Shown piece by piece: positions 13,554 through 22,518 of a stretch of 27,739 nt of DNA. Position 1 is the stretch's first letter. Each line of letters begins with the position of its first letter. The notes under the pieces are model-generated. The model was not told the DNA's origin. It was given only the letters and a program-made list of their open reading frames with translations, and did not search any database. Origin of the DNA: a virus; the IMG/VR virus record IMGVR_UViG_3300044984_000725, positions 1-27,739 of that record; one strand, 5' to 3'. A program made the translations under genes and the position numbers.

Positions 13554-13703
13554 ATGAAAAAGCCCGGACTTTATGCAAATATCGCGGCAAAACGTGAGCG
13601 CATAGCCGCTGGTTCTAAAGAAAAGATGCGCCAGCCAGGCGCTAAGGGCGCACCGACTGCCAAGGCGTTCAAAGAGTCTGCCAAAACAGCAAAGAAAAAA
13701 TGA
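13554..13703 (+). CDS. Small basic phage protein (49 aa)
   Basis: The 49-residue protein begins MKKPGLYANIAAKRERIAAG and ends with alternating Lys/Ala (AKTAKKK). Very similar short basic proteins occur widely in podoviruses and cyanophages near the head genes, without assigned function. ATG at 13554 uses GGAAG at the end of the preceding gene; an upstream frame start at 13512 is inside that gene. The stop overlaps the next ATG by four bases (ATGA). Confidence 0.75.
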   Translation: MKKPGLYANIAAKRERIAAGSKEKMRQPGAKGAPTAKAFKESAKTAKKK

Positions 13704-13939
13704 ATTTACCAGTGCTGCCCCAAGACAAAGCCAACCACGCAGTTTATGGCGCGGTTATCGCAGCCATAGTGTCGATTGTGGGGCTTCCACTGGCTTTATT
13801 GGTGGTCGCGGGCTTTGCCATTGGTAAAGAGGTGTACGATTGGCGTCAAAACAAGCAGCCAGAGATGCTGGACGCCGCCGCGACTGTTTGTGGCGGTTTG
13901 TTAGTTCTTGCGCCTCAGTTTATCAATAGGGGTTTTTAA
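13700..13939 (+). CDS. Small membrane protein (79 aa) upstream of portal
   Basis: This 79-residue protein has one long or two short membrane segments (about residues 16-42 and 58-72). The HAVYGAVIAA and KEVYDWRQ motifs followed by DAAATVCGG recall a family of small phage and YfiM/DUF2279-like membrane proteins (H..YGA, KE.YD). It could be a holin-like or membrane-associated factor, but there is no neighbouring endolysin, so lysis is only a guess. ATGA overlap with the previous gene and TAATG overlap with portal indicate coupling. Confidence 0.65.
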   Translation: MNLPVLPQDKANHAVYGAVIAAIVSIVGLPLALLVVAGFAIGKEVYDWRQNKQPEMLDAAATVCGGLLVLAPQFINRGF

Positions 13940-16128
13940 TGGCAGATCCAACAGGCATGGTCGCCGCAGCTAACGTAGCTGCTGGTGGCAAACCACCTAA
14001 ATCTAATTCAGACATTCTGACAACTGCCCGTGCGCGGCTGGATATGGCTGTCTCTGCGCTTGCAGAATCACGCGAAGATGAGATAGATGACTTGCGTTTT
14101 TATGCTGGCTCACCTGACAACCACTGGCAGTGGCCTGCTGACGTACTGGCCACCCGTGGCGCGGTGCAGGGTCAGACAATCAACGCACGGCCAACGCTTA
14201 CGATTAACAAACTGCCGCAGCACGTTCGTCAAGTGACGAATGACATGCGTCAGAACCGCCCAGGCGCCAAGGTCATCCCCGTAGATGACAACGCTGACGT
14301 GGAAGTGGCAGACATTTTCAACGGCATGATTCGCCACATTGAGTATATGAGTGACGCTGATGTGGCCTATGACACAGCGTGTGAAAACCAAGTCGCCTAC
14401 GGCGAGGGGTACATCACCCTGATGACCGAGTATTGCGACGAGAACACGTTTGACCAAGACATTAAGATTGGCCGTGTGCGTAACTCGTTCTCGGTGTACA
14501 TGGACCCTTTGATCCAAGACCCAACGGGTGCAGATGCGACTTATTGTTTTATCACTGAAGACTTGACCAAAGCAGAGTACGAGCGCCAATACCCAGACGC
14601 TGCGCCTATCTCGACACTTCAATCCCTTGGTGTGGGTGATCAGTCGATTAGTAATTGGCTCAACGAAGACACGGTGCGCATTGCTGGTTACTACTACATT
14701 GAGTACGACACCACCAAACTGAACTTGTACCCTGGCAATCAATCGGCCTTTGAAGGTACGCCTGAAGACAAGATGCTCAAAGACATGTTTGGCAAGCCCA
14801 TCAAGTCACGCGAGTCTGAGCGTCCACGGGTTAAGTATTGCAAGATCAACGGGTATGAGATTCTTGAAGAAAAAGAATGGGCTGGCAAGTGGATTCCAGT
14901 TATCCGCGTGGTGGGTAATGAGTTTGAGGTGGATGGCCGCCTCTATGTCAGCGGCCTAGTCAGAAACGCCAAAGATGCCCAGCGCATGTACAACTATTGG
15001 GTTAGCCAAGAAGCTGAGATGCTGGCTTTGGCGCCTAAAGCACCTTTCATTGGCTATGGTGGCCAGTTTGAGGGCTATGAGGACAAGTGGAAGACGGCAA
15101 ACACAAACAATTGGCCGTACCTTGAGGTCAATCCAGACGTTACAGACGGCCAAGGTGCGGTCTTGCCACTACCCCAGCGTGCCCAGCCGCCAATGGCTTC
15201 TAGCGGTCTATTGCAGGCCAAAGCAGGCGCATCTGAGGACATTAAGTCCACAACGGGTCAATATAACGCCAGTTTGGGCATGGGTTCTAACGAGCGCTCA
15301 GGTAAAGCCATTTTGGCACGCCAACGCGAGGGTGATGTGGGCACATACCACTACGGTGACAACCTGACCCGTGCGGTAAGGCACGTTGCCCGTCAGCTTG
15401 TTGACCTAATCCCTAAGATTTACGACACACAACGTATCGCTCGAATCATTGGTGAAGACGGCGAAACAAAGATGGTCAAGATCAACCCTGACCAGCCGCA
15501 ACCCGTGAACAAGATTGTCAATGAGCAGGGTATTGTGATTGAGAAAATCTACAACCCCGGCGTCGGCAAGTACGACGTGGTGGCTACCACTGGCCCAGGC
15601 TACGCAACCAAGCGCCAAGAGGCGCTAGAAGCCATGGCTCAACTGCTACAGGGTAATCCCCAACTGTGGCAAGTGGCTGGCGACTTGTTTGTGAAGAACA
15701 TGGACTGGCCTGGCGCCCAAGAAATGAGCAAGCGCTTTGCCAAGACGATTGATCCCAAGTTCTTGTCGGACGGCGACGAAGATCCAGCATTGCAAGCTGC
15801 CCAGCAACAGATTCAAGCCATGGGCGCTGAGATGGAGCAGATGCACCAGATGATCCAGAATGTTGGCAAGTCTATTGAAATGCAAGACATGGAACGCAAG
15901 GACTTTGAGGCTCAGATCAAACTTTATGATGCTGAAACCAAACGAATTGCAGCAGTGCAGGCGGGTATGACTGAAGAGCAGATTCAAGACATTGCCATGG
16001 GCGTGGTTGCTGCGGCCATGGAGTCGCAAAACATCGTCAACCAGATGCCTGATATGCGCGAAGAGTCCATGCCCATGGAAATGATGCCGCCAGAACAAAT
16101 GATGCCTCCACAAGGAATGCCACAATGA
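13939..16128 (+). CDS. Portal protein, P22 gp1-like
   Basis: This 729-residue portal closely matches the length of P22 portal (about 725). The early part (SREDEIDDLRFYAG, QWPADV, INKLPQHVRQVTNDMRQNRPG) and the EGYITLMTEY segment are typical of the P22 portal family. Residues about 615-690 form long helices with heptad-like Gln/Met/Glu pattern, fitting the C-terminal barrel, and the tail is unusually rich in Met and Pro (MPMEMMPPEQMMPP). Twelve copies form the DNA entry vertex that binds terminase and later the gp4-like adaptor. It starts at 13939 with TAATG coupling and its stop overlaps the next gene as ATGA. Confidence 0.95.
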   Translation: MADPTGMVAAANVAAGGKPPKSNSDILTTARARLDMAVSALAESREDEIDDLRFYAGSPDNHWQWPADVLATRGAVQGQTINARPTLTINKLPQHVRQVTNDMRQNRPGAKVIPVDDNADVEVADIFNGMIRHIEYMSDADVAYDTACENQVAYGEGYITLMTEYCDENTFDQDIKIGRVRNSFSVYMDPLIQDPTGADATYCFITEDLTKAEYERQYPDAAPISTLQSLGVGDQSISNWLNEDTVRIAGYYYIEYDTTKLNLYPGNQSAFEGTPEDKMLKDMFGKPIKSRESERPRVKYCKINGYEILEEKEWAGKWIPVIRVVGNEFEVDGRLYVSGLVRNAKDAQRMYNYWVSQEAEMLALAPKAPFIGYGGQFEGYEDKWKTANTNNWPYLEVNPDVTDGQGAVLPLPQRAQPPMASSGLLQAKAGASEDIKSTTGQYNASLGMGSNERSGKAILARQREGDVGTYHYGDNLTRAVRHVARQLVDLIPKIYDTQRIARIIGEDGETKMVKINPDQPQPVNKIVNEQGIVIEKIYNPGVGKYDVVATTGPGYATKRQEALEAMAQLLQGNPQLWQVAGDLFVKNMDWPGAQEMSKRFAKTIDPKFLSDGDEDPALQAAQQQIQAMGAEMEQMHQMIQNVGKSIEMQDMERKDFEAQIKLYDAETKRIAAVQAGMTEEQIQDIAMGVVAAAMESQNIVNQMPDMREESMPMEMMPPEQMMPPQGMPQ

Positions 16129-16487
16129 AAGCAAATGAATTTTTAGGCTTGCTGTTTTTGGCGCGGGATGTTGCACATTCTGTGCATCTGAACACACGCA
16201 GCTTTAGCAAGCACGAAGCGCTCAATATCTTCTACAACCGCATTATTGGTGCGGCTGATGACTTTGCCGAAGCCTACCAAGGACGGTATGGTTTAATTGG
16301 CCCAATTACCTTGAATTCGGCTAAGAAAACGGCCAATGTGGTTGAGTTTTTAGAAGATTCACTTGCTGAAATTGAAGCCGCAAGATACGATGTGTGTGAT
16401 AAATCTGATTCATCGTTGCAACAATTGATAGATAATATTGTTGAAATTTACCTCCGCACGTTATACAAGTTAAAATTCTTGGCATAA
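16125..16487 (+). CDS. DUF5856-like small helical phage protein (120 aa)
   Basis: This 120-residue helical protein resembles phage proteins grouped as DUF5856: an N-terminal helix with ARDVAHSVHLNTRSFSKHEAL, then FYNRIIGAADDFAEAYQGRYGLI. His and Glu/Asp residues on the helices recall a ferritin-like four-helix bundle, but no complete metal site can be claimed. It is coupled to portal (ATGA). Its role is unknown; the position suggests a virion or late accessory protein. The C-terminal third has more A/T-rich codons than its neighbours. Confidence 0.65.
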   Translation: MKANEFLGLLFLARDVAHSVHLNTRSFSKHEALNIFYNRIIGAADDFAEAYQGRYGLIGPITLNSAKKTANVVEFLEDSLAEIEAARYDVCDKSDSSLQQLIDNIVEIYLRTLYKLKFLA

Positions 16488-16495
16488 GGATCATC

Positions 16496-16804
16496 ATGGA
16501 ACTACTTAACCCAATGAGCAAAGCGGATTTTCCCGCTTTTACCGCAACAGCAGGCGCTAGTGCTGGCAACACAACCGCATGGAACGCTGGCCCACAAGGT
16601 GTGCTAGTGTGGGCTGACGTGCCTTGCTATGTTGAGGTGGGTGTTGGGGCTGTTGCCACCAGTGCCAGCACACCAATCCCCGCTTTCACACCTATTCCGT
16701 TTGTTCTAACACTCAGCACAAGCGGCGCGCCTTGGCGTGTCAGTGTGATACGAATTGGTAGCACAGACGGCATTGCGTACTGCAAACCAATTAACAAGCA
16801 ATGA
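16496..16804 (+). CDS. Small beta-rich virion-type protein (102 aa)
   Basis: I recognise no named family. The protein is rich in Ala, Thr, Pro and Gly with alternating hydrophobic residues (VLVWADVPCYVEVGVGA, FVLTLSTSGAPWRVSVIRIG), consistent with a compact beta sandwich as in decoration or fibre-base proteins. ATG at 16496 follows AAGGATCATC, an effective ribosome site reused almost exactly before the 20121 gene. The stop overlaps the next ATG by four bases. Confidence 0.65.
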   Translation: MELLNPMSKADFPAFTATAGASAGNTTAWNAGPQGVLVWADVPCYVEVGVGAVATSASTPIPAFTPIPFVLTLSTSGAPWRVSVIRIGSTDGIAYCKPINKQ

Positions 16805-16965
16805 GCTTTGGTGTCGCACTTCGCAACGCCGTAGGCATTGGCCTTGGTGGCATTGTCACGTTGTTTACTGGCACACGCGGTGGTGGTGTTGGGGTAGACA
16901 ATTTGCTGTGCGAAAATGGTGACAATCTCGTCCAAGAGGACGGTGGCTTGATTCTTTTGGAGTGA
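16801..16965 (+). CDS. Small protein (54 aa) with a Gly-rich hydrophobic start
   Basis: The 54-residue ORF has a Gly/Val-rich hydrophobic N-terminal half (about residues 5-26, AVGIGLGGIVTLF) and ends CENGDNLVQEDGGLILLE, a tail that recurs in small phage structural proteins as I recall. Its ATG overlaps the previous stop (ATGA), and the end is six bases from the next gene, which uses the GGAG at its end. It is probably a minor virion or tail-associated protein. Confidence 0.6.
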   Translation: MSFGVALRNAVGIGLGGIVTLFTGTRGGGVGVDNLLCENGDNLVQEDGGLILLE

Positions 16966-16970
16966 CCTAA

Positions 16971-17489
16971 ATGGCCGTATTTCTCTCCCCTGTGGGCGGT
17001 GCTGCAACGCAGTTCTTTGACAACTACGGCGTCATTTTATCTGGCGGGAAGTTATTCACTTATTCTGCTGGTACAACTACCCCTGCCGCCACGTTTACAA
17101 CAATTGCGGGTAATGTTGCCCACACTAATCCTATTATTTTGGATTCCGCTGGCCGAGTGCCAAGCGGTGAAATATGGCTAACAAGCTCAACACAATATAA
17201 ATTTGTGTTGCAGACTTCTTTAAACGTACTAATTGCCACTTATGACAATCTTTGGGGTATTGGTGCTGCTGGTGGCTCTGAGGTTAGCTCTCCTGTAATT
17301 TTTAACACTTCAGGTAACGGCTCAACTACCGTATTTTCATTAGGCGCTTCGCCAACCAGTGAAAACACCACAAATGTGTATATCAACGGTGTGTATCAGC
17401 AAAAGAATACATACACAGTGGTTGGGGCCACATTAACCTTTTCAACCGCACCGCCAACTACTTCAAGCATTGAAGTATCATTTACTTAA
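16971..17489 (+). CDS. Tail fibre/tailspike-type protein with head-binding-like N-terminus (172 aa)
   Basis: The N-terminal part (residues 1-95) contains YSAGTTTPAATFTT, NPIILDSAGRVPSGEIWL and YKFVL. This pattern is characteristic of the virion-attachment domain of podovirus tailspikes such as P22 gp9. The C-terminal part (NVYINGVYQQKNTY, LTFSTAPP) is a small beta domain common in fibres. The protein has no enzymatic beta-helix, so it may be an adaptor that holds the larger receptor-binding proteins encoded next. GGAG lies eight bases before the ATG. Confidence 0.75.
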   Translation: MAVFLSPVGGAATQFFDNYGVILSGGKLFTYSAGTTTPAATFTTIAGNVAHTNPIILDSAGRVPSGEIWLTSSTQYKFVLQTSLNVLIATYDNLWGIGAAGGSEVSSPVIFNTSGNGSTTVFSLGASPTSENTTNVYINGVYQQKNTYTVVGATLTFSTAPPTTSSIEVSFT

Positions 17490-17501
17490 TCGGAGTTCAT
17501 T

Positions 17502-18158
17502 ATGGCTGACGCAAAAATTTCCGCACTACCCGCCGCAACCACGCCCGTTGCGGGCACGGAAGTATTGCCGATTGTTCAAGCTGCAACAACAGTAAAGCTG
17601 GCTATCTCTGACATTACCCCAGGTCTTAGCGTTATCACAACAGCTAAAGGTGGCACTGGTCAAACGTCTTTGGCAGCGGCTAATATTCCTGTTACCAATG
17701 TAGCCAACACCTTTACTGGTACTCAGACATTTTCAGGCACATCATCTGCTCAAGCCATTGTCCTAAACGATGCGGCTGAAGTGGCTACAGTTTCAGCTAC
17801 TGCGGCTACTGGAACGATTAACTACGACATTACCACTCAGTCTGTCTTGTACTACACCACCAGTGCAAGTGCTAACTGGACTGTTAACTTCAGAGGTTCT
17901 AGCGGTACATCACTCGATACTTTGATGACTACAGGTCAATCAATGACTGTGGCTTTTTTGGTGACTCAAGGTGCTACGGCTTACTACAATTCTGCTGTGC
18001 AGATTGATGGCACGACATCTGGAGTCACGACACGTTGGCTAGGTGGTGCGCCTACTGCGGGAAATGCAAGTGGCATTGATAGCTATCGTTATTTGATTAT
18101 CAAGACAGGTAGCGCGACTTTTACAGTCTTGGCAAGCAACACACAATTTAAGGCTTAA
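17502..18158 (+). CDS. Tail fibre-like protein (218 aa)
   Basis: This 218-residue protein is rich in Thr, Ala, Ser and Gly. The start (MADAKISALPAATTPVAGTEVLPIV) and the TTAKGGTGQTSLA and NTFTGTQTFSG segments are typical of phage fibre or baseplate-spike subunits that carry a short attachment peptide followed by repeats. The C-terminal half (residues 85-218) looks like a beta-sandwich tip. CGGAG precedes the ATG at 17502 by seven bases. It is a probable receptor-contact component; no enzymatic motif is visible. Confidence 0.7.
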   Translation: MADAKISALPAATTPVAGTEVLPIVQAATTVKLAISDITPGLSVITTAKGGTGQTSLAAANIPVTNVANTFTGTQTFSGTSSAQAIVLNDAAEVATVSATAATGTINYDITTQSVLYYTTSASANWTVNFRGSSGTSLDTLMTTGQSMTVAFLVTQGATAYYNSAVQIDGTTSGVTTRWLGGAPTAGNASGIDSYRYLIIKTGSATFTVLASNTQFKA

Positions 18159-18161
18159 ACC

Positions 18162-20111
18162 ATGCCATTACAAGCAACTTCTGGTGCGGCTAGTTACGAT
18201 GCCTTTGGTGGTGGCGCGCCTGCTGGTGGTGCTAACTACATTGAGGATGTGTTTAGCACATATCTTTATTTAGGGACAAATTCGGCACAGACAATTACCA
18301 ACGGAATTGATTTGGCGGGCAAAGGCGGCCTTATTTGGCAGAAACAGCGTACATCTGCCATTAGGCATAGATTATTTAGTACAGCTTTGGCTCTAGGTGA
18401 TGAATTAGCATCAAATTTAACAAGTGCGGTAACTAATGCTGGAAATGTAACGGCATATTCTTCTACTGGTTTTTCTATTGGCTCAAATATAAGTGACGTT
18501 GGGGAAACCTACGTCACTTGGACATTCCGCAAGCAACCAAAGTTTTTTGATATTGTGACTTATACGGGCGATGGCGTTGCTGGCAGAACCATTGCACATA
18601 ATCTTGGTTCAACTCCTGGCTGTATGATTGTTAAATGCACAAGCGCAGGAAGTTTTTGGAGTGTTTACCATAGGTCAACAGGTGGCACACAAGTAGGACT
18701 TTTAAATGCAACTAGTTCATTTAGTGCGTCTTCTGCATATTGGAATGATACCGATCCAACATCAACTGTTTTTACTGTTGGTATTACGGGTAATGTAAAT
18801 GATTCAGGTCAAACCTACGTAGCCTACTTATTCGCCCATGACGCAGGAGGCTTTGGTCTGACGGGTACGGACAATGTGATTTCGTGTGGGTCGTTTACTG
18901 CTACAACTAATATGTCTGTCAATTTGGGGTATGAACCTCAATGGTTAATGTTTAAAAAATCCAGTGCGGCGCAAGATTGGGTGATAGTAGACAATATGAG
19001 AAGGTGGGATTATCAAGAATCTAGAGCACTCAAACCAAATCTTGCTGATGCGGAAAATGCGCCTTTGTACTGCACACCAACTGCAACAGGGTTTTCTTCA
19101 GTTTCTGGTTTTGATACAGGCTCAACCTATATCTACATAGCCATTCGCAGAGGCCCGATGAAAGTGCCTACTGTGGGGACTAGTGTGTTTGCGCCTGTTG
19201 CTTCAAATGCTTCAACTGGAACTTCACTTACGACAAACTTCCCTATTGATTTGCAAATGACTGCATTAAGGCCTGGCAATGCAGGCAATACTACATTTAG
19301 CACTCGTCTTATTGGTATTAACAGCCAAAACACAGCAGTACTTACGCCTTATCTTGTATCTTCTTCAACTGCGGCAGAAACTACTGGTAGTGTGACTCGC
19401 TATTGGACAAACACTGGTTTTCAAATGCCAGGTGCTTTTGCGGGAACGGACACAATTTTTTGGAATCTGCAACGTGCCCCCTCCGTATTTGATGTGGTTT
19501 GCTATACAGGAACTGGAAGCGTTTTATCTTTGACACATAACTTAACAGTAGCTCCAGAGTTTATTCTTATAAAATCTAGGTCTGACAGTAGCTATTGGAT
19601 AATTGGTGCTAACTTTGGCGCGTCTACGTATGCTTTAAAAGACGATTGGGGGTATAACGCTTCTAATGCAAGCAGGGCATATTCATCAACTGTTGGCTTT
19701 AATGCTCAACCAACTTCAACGACAGTTTCTTTAAGTACCAATTCTGCTCTCAATGTTTCCGCAAGTACCTATGTAATGTATATGTGGGCTACCTGCGCTG
19801 GTGTTTCTAAAGTTGGCACATACACAGGTACAGGCGCATTACAAACCATCAACTGTGGTTTTACGTCTGGCGCAAGGTTTGTGTTGATTACTCGTATTGG
19901 TGTTGTTGGTGATGTAAACACTTATGTTTATGACTCAGCCCGTGGAATTTCATCAGGTAATGACCCCTATCTTTTGCTTGAAACTACATCCGCTGAAGTA
20001 ACAGGTACTAATTATGTAGATACAACGAGCACGGGTTTTCAAGTCACAGCCGCAGCACCTGCAGGTTTAAATGCCTCTGGTGGCTCTTACATCTTCTTGG
20101 CTATCGCATAA
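18162..20111 (+). CDS. Large tail fibre / receptor-binding protein with repeated DUF7483-like domains (649 aa)
   Basis: This 649-residue beta-rich protein is built from four related segments. They begin near residues 127 (KFFDIVTYTGDG), 238 (NVISCGSFTATT), 442 (VFDVVCYTGTGS) and 551 (VGTYTGTGALQ). Each continues with a hydrophobic strand such as CMIVKC, WLMFKK, FILIKS or FVLITR, and an aromatic segment. The spacing (about 111, 204 and 109 residues) shows a two-domain module duplicated with a period of about 315 residues. Such domains occur in aquatic phage fibres and probably bind cell-surface sugars. The neighbouring tail assembly chaperone supports a fibre role. ATG at 18162 is three bases from the previous stop and its ribosome site is weak. 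Confidence 0.75.
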   Translation: MPLQATSGAASYDAFGGGAPAGGANYIEDVFSTYLYLGTNSAQTITNGIDLAGKGGLIWQKQRTSAIRHRLFSTALALGDELASNLTSAVTNAGNVTAYSSTGFSIGSNISDVGETYVTWTFRKQPKFFDIVTYTGDGVAGRTIAHNLGSTPGCMIVKCTSAGSFWSVYHRSTGGTQVGLLNATSSFSASSAYWNDTDPTSTVFTVGITGNVNDSGQTYVAYLFAHDAGGFGLTGTDNVISCGSFTATTNMSVNLGYEPQWLMFKKSSAAQDWVIVDNMRRWDYQESRALKPNLADAENAPLYCTPTATGFSSVSGFDTGSTYIYIAIRRGPMKVPTVGTSVFAPVASNASTGTSLTTNFPIDLQMTALRPGNAGNTTFSTRLIGINSQNTAVLTPYLVSSSTAAETTGSVTRYWTNTGFQMPGAFAGTDTIFWNLQRAPSVFDVVCYTGTGSVLSLTHNLTVAPEFILIKSRSDSSYWIIGANFGASTYALKDDWGYNASNASRAYSSTVGFNAQPTSTTVSLSTNSALNVSASTYVMYMWATCAGVSKVGTYTGTGALQTINCGFTSGARFVLITRIGVVGDVNTYVYDSARGISSGNDPYLLLETTSAEVTGTNYVDTTSTGFQVTAAAPAGLNASGGSYIFLAIA

Positions 20112-20120
20112 GGAATCATC

Positions 20121-20636
20121 ATGCAAATCAGAATTAAAGAATCAGGCGCAGTCATGTACGAAAGTGAATTTCGTGCATATCAACAATCCAATGGTGGCCC
20201 ATCATGGGAAACAACAACAACTGAAGTCTTAGAGGCTTTGGGTGCTGATGTAGTCTTTGAAGGCGCACAAGCTACTGGTGGTGACCACTACCAATACTCT
20301 CAAGCAGATGGTGTCGAGCAGATTGATGGCAAGTGGTACACAAAACACATCCTTGGGCCAGTGTTTACAGATACACCCGCCACAGAAGAAGCCCCTGCTA
20401 AAACAGCCGCAGAACATGAGGCCGCATACAAAGCAGCCAAAGACGCTGAACAGGCCAAGTCTGTGCGTCAAAGCCGTGATGACAAACTCAAAGAAACAGA
20501 TTGGGTTGTGATTAAAAACTTGGAAGCAAATGCCAACATACCTAATGTTTGGGAAGTTTATCGCCAAGCATTAAGGGATGTACCTACACAAGAAGGCTTC
20601 CCTTGGACAATCGTTTGGCCTACGCAACCGGAGTAA
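20121..20636 (+). CDS. Tail fibre assembly chaperone-like protein (171 aa)
   Basis: The C-terminal 60 residues match the phage tail assembly chaperone pattern: RDDKLKETDWVVI, then WEVYRQALRDVP, then GFPWTIVWP. The N-terminal half looks like a small virion-associated domain (WYTKHILGPVFTDTP), and a charged Ala/Lys/Glu helix (residues about 90-120) links the two. Such proteins help fold or trimerise the fibres encoded next to them, here the 649-residue fibre and the 605-residue tailspike. The ribosome site is AAGGAATCATC. Confidence 0.8.
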   Translation: MQIRIKESGAVMYESEFRAYQQSNGGPSWETTTTEVLEALGADVVFEGAQATGGDHYQYSQADGVEQIDGKWYTKHILGPVFTDTPATEEAPAKTAAEHEAAYKAAKDAEQAKSVRQSRDDKLKETDWVVIKNLEANANIPNVWEVYRQALRDVPTQEGFPWTIVWPTQPE

Positions 20637-20639
20637 GAC

Positions 20640-22457
20640 ATGGCACTTACAAAAGTTTCTTATTCGATGATCACTGGCGCACCAGCCAATGTGCTTGACT
20701 TTGGTGCTGACCCAACTGGTGTGGCAAATAGCCAGCCAGCGATCCAAGCCGCCATCAATTCAGGCGCAGTTGAGATCATTATTCCATCGGGGACATACCG
20801 CCTAAACTCTGGTTTAACAATCAGTAAGAATAATGCCGTTAAAAAGATCAGCGGCTTTGACATGTCAACAACTCTAAAGTTGTACACGGCTACTACTGCG
20901 TCTATTTTTGACATTCAATATATTGCACCGCCCCCTGAGACAAAACAGTTTTTCACCATTGAGAACCTGATTCTTGATTCCAACGGCACAAAGGCCGATG
21001 CCTTTTTAACCTACGGCATTTTCTCTACTGGCACGTCTTACGCCCAATTTAACAACATTCGTGCGACTAACTTCAGTGGTTCTGGTTGTGAAATTAAGGG
21101 TTGCGTTTACATTGGGATTAACAACTATACGGCTGGTGAATGCCGATACGGTTTAGCTTTTGAACTGAACTTGGGAACTGCTTGCACCTCGGTTGTGGTT
21201 GATCGTGCGTATATATCTGGTTGCTTGCGTGGCATCACGCAGACCAACGCCAACAACATGACATACATTAACTGCGTCATTGAGTACAGTGGCAGTAGCA
21301 CGACAACTGATGGTGCGATTCACCTTGCTGGTGGTATGGCTGAAATCATCACGCCTTACTTTGAAATCAATGGCAGAAACTTTGTCAGTATTGAAGGCTC
21401 ACCAGTTATTGTGCAACCTTATGGTTGGACAAGCGGCACTGCGGCTAACGTCGTCACCTATGGTGCTTTATCGTTTGATGAACGTGGCGTAACGCTACAG
21501 TATCCCTACAATTTATATCTGCCAAGAATTAACGCAGACATTACGTCCAATCGTGATTTGGTGATTGGTACAAATCTCACTGTGCCTGTTGCTGGCGGTA
21601 GCGTCATTTTTGGTAACGAGACAATGGATTCTGCCAATGGGTTTCTTACTAATGGCGCATGGTCAAACACTTACGCTATCCCTGCATCTGAAAGCACAGG
21701 GTCAGCCGCTAACTCAAAAGCATTGTATGAGTACACATGCTATGCGGGTGCAGCCGATCTAAGCACAGGTTTTGATGCTGGCACGATTATGAATGGCACA
21801 TTGCGTAGCTACTCTGGCTCAAATCCTGCTTGGTTAAGATTGGTGGGTGGTAGCTTGGCATCAGTAGCAATCACTGGTACTGCGGGTCAGTTTAGTTGCA
21901 CAGCCTCAACATTGACTGAGGGAATGGCCGTAACGATTGCGGGAACATTTGGCGGTACAGGTTCTATTACGGGTTACACCGATCCTAAGACATACTACAT
22001 TATCACCACAAACGGCACGACAACATTTACTTTGTCTAGCACCTATAACACGGGTACTTTGTCAACAGTTGTAATTACTGGAACTTCTGGGCAATTTAGC
22101 TGTGCTGCCACAACATTGACTGTTGGCGCATCGATCACAATCTCTGGCACTTTGGGTGGCACTGGAACAATTACAGGTTACAGCGACCCAACAACCTATT
22201 ACATCATTGCCACTAATGGAAGCACAACATTTACCTTGTCTGCGTCTGTAGGCGGTGTAGCAATAACAACAACTGTGGGAACGCCAACAGGCTTGACCTA
22301 TACATTGGGTAACGTAGCCCTGACAACAACCGCTGGCACGCCAACAGGTCTGACCTACACCATTCCTAGTTATGTTCAGATGAATGTTACGAGTACAACT
22401 TACGGCTTGACATATAAAATTGTCATGCGTAGGGTATTCCCAGGCGTTGCTGTATAA
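20640..22457 (+). CDS. Tailspike with pectate-lyase-like beta-helix and repeated C-terminal domains (605 aa)
   Basis: The start contains NVLDFGADPTGVANSQPAIQ, the standard opening of pectate-lyase-fold phage tailspikes, followed by short irregular beta-helix rungs to about residue 310 (FTIENLILDS, YAQFNNIRATNF, YISGCLRGITQTNANNMTYI). These proteins bind or cleave host polysaccharide; no catalytic residues can be named here. The C-terminus carries two copies of a 69-residue domain starting at residues 409 and 478 (ITGTAGQFSC and ITGTSGQFSC, GTGSITGY and GTGTITGY). Two copies of a 19-residue motif, TPTGLTYT, follow from residues 540 and 559. It starts three bases after the chaperone gene. Confidence 0.85.
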   Translation: MALTKVSYSMITGAPANVLDFGADPTGVANSQPAIQAAINSGAVEIIIPSGTYRLNSGLTISKNNAVKKISGFDMSTTLKLYTATTASIFDIQYIAPPPETKQFFTIENLILDSNGTKADAFLTYGIFSTGTSYAQFNNIRATNFSGSGCEIKGCVYIGINNYTAGECRYGLAFELNLGTACTSVVVDRAYISGCLRGITQTNANNMTYINCVIEYSGSSTTTDGAIHLAGGMAEIITPYFEINGRNFVSIEGSPVIVQPYGWTSGTAANVVTYGALSFDERGVTLQYPYNLYLPRINADITSNRDLVIGTNLTVPVAGGSVIFGNETMDSANGFLTNGAWSNTYAIPASESTGSAANSKALYEYTCYAGAADLSTGFDAGTIMNGTLRSYSGSNPAWLRLVGGSLASVAITGTAGQFSCTASTLTEGMAVTIAGTFGGTGSITGYTDPKTYYIITTNGTTTFTLSSTYNTGTLSTVVITGTSGQFSCAATTLTVGASITISGTLGGTGTITGYSDPTTYYIIATNGSTTFTLSASVGGVAITTTVGTPTGLTYTLGNVALTTTAGTPTGLTYTIPSYVQMNVTSTTYGLTYKIVMRRVFPGVAV

Positions 22458-22497
22458 ATTAGTGTAAGATTAAACTGTATCGGCCCAGTTGACCGAG

Positions 22498-22511
22498 GAA
22501 TCTTAGGATTC
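22498..22511 (+). other. Small hairpin at the scaffold ribosome site
   Basis: GAATC and GATTC pair around a TTAG loop. The two candidate Shine-Dalgarno sequences, GAGGA and AGGA, overlap this stem, which ends seven bases before the scaffold start codon. Folding would hide the ribosome site, so it may limit or tune scaffold synthesis. Confidence 0.35.
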
Positions 22512-22518
22512 AGAAAAA

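Noticed and set aside
13700-13939. Holin identification
   Set aside because: It has membrane segments and suitable size, but there is no adjacent endolysin or spanin, and the HAVYGA/KEVYD motifs fit another small membrane family better.
14110-14742. 210-residue minus-strand frame
   Set aside because: It is antisense to the strongly conserved portal gene, with no ribosome site and no recognisable domain.
15646-16197. 183-residue His/Leu-rich minus-strand frame
   Set aside because: It is antisense to the Met/Gln-rich portal C-terminus; the His/Leu content is explained by complementing those codons.
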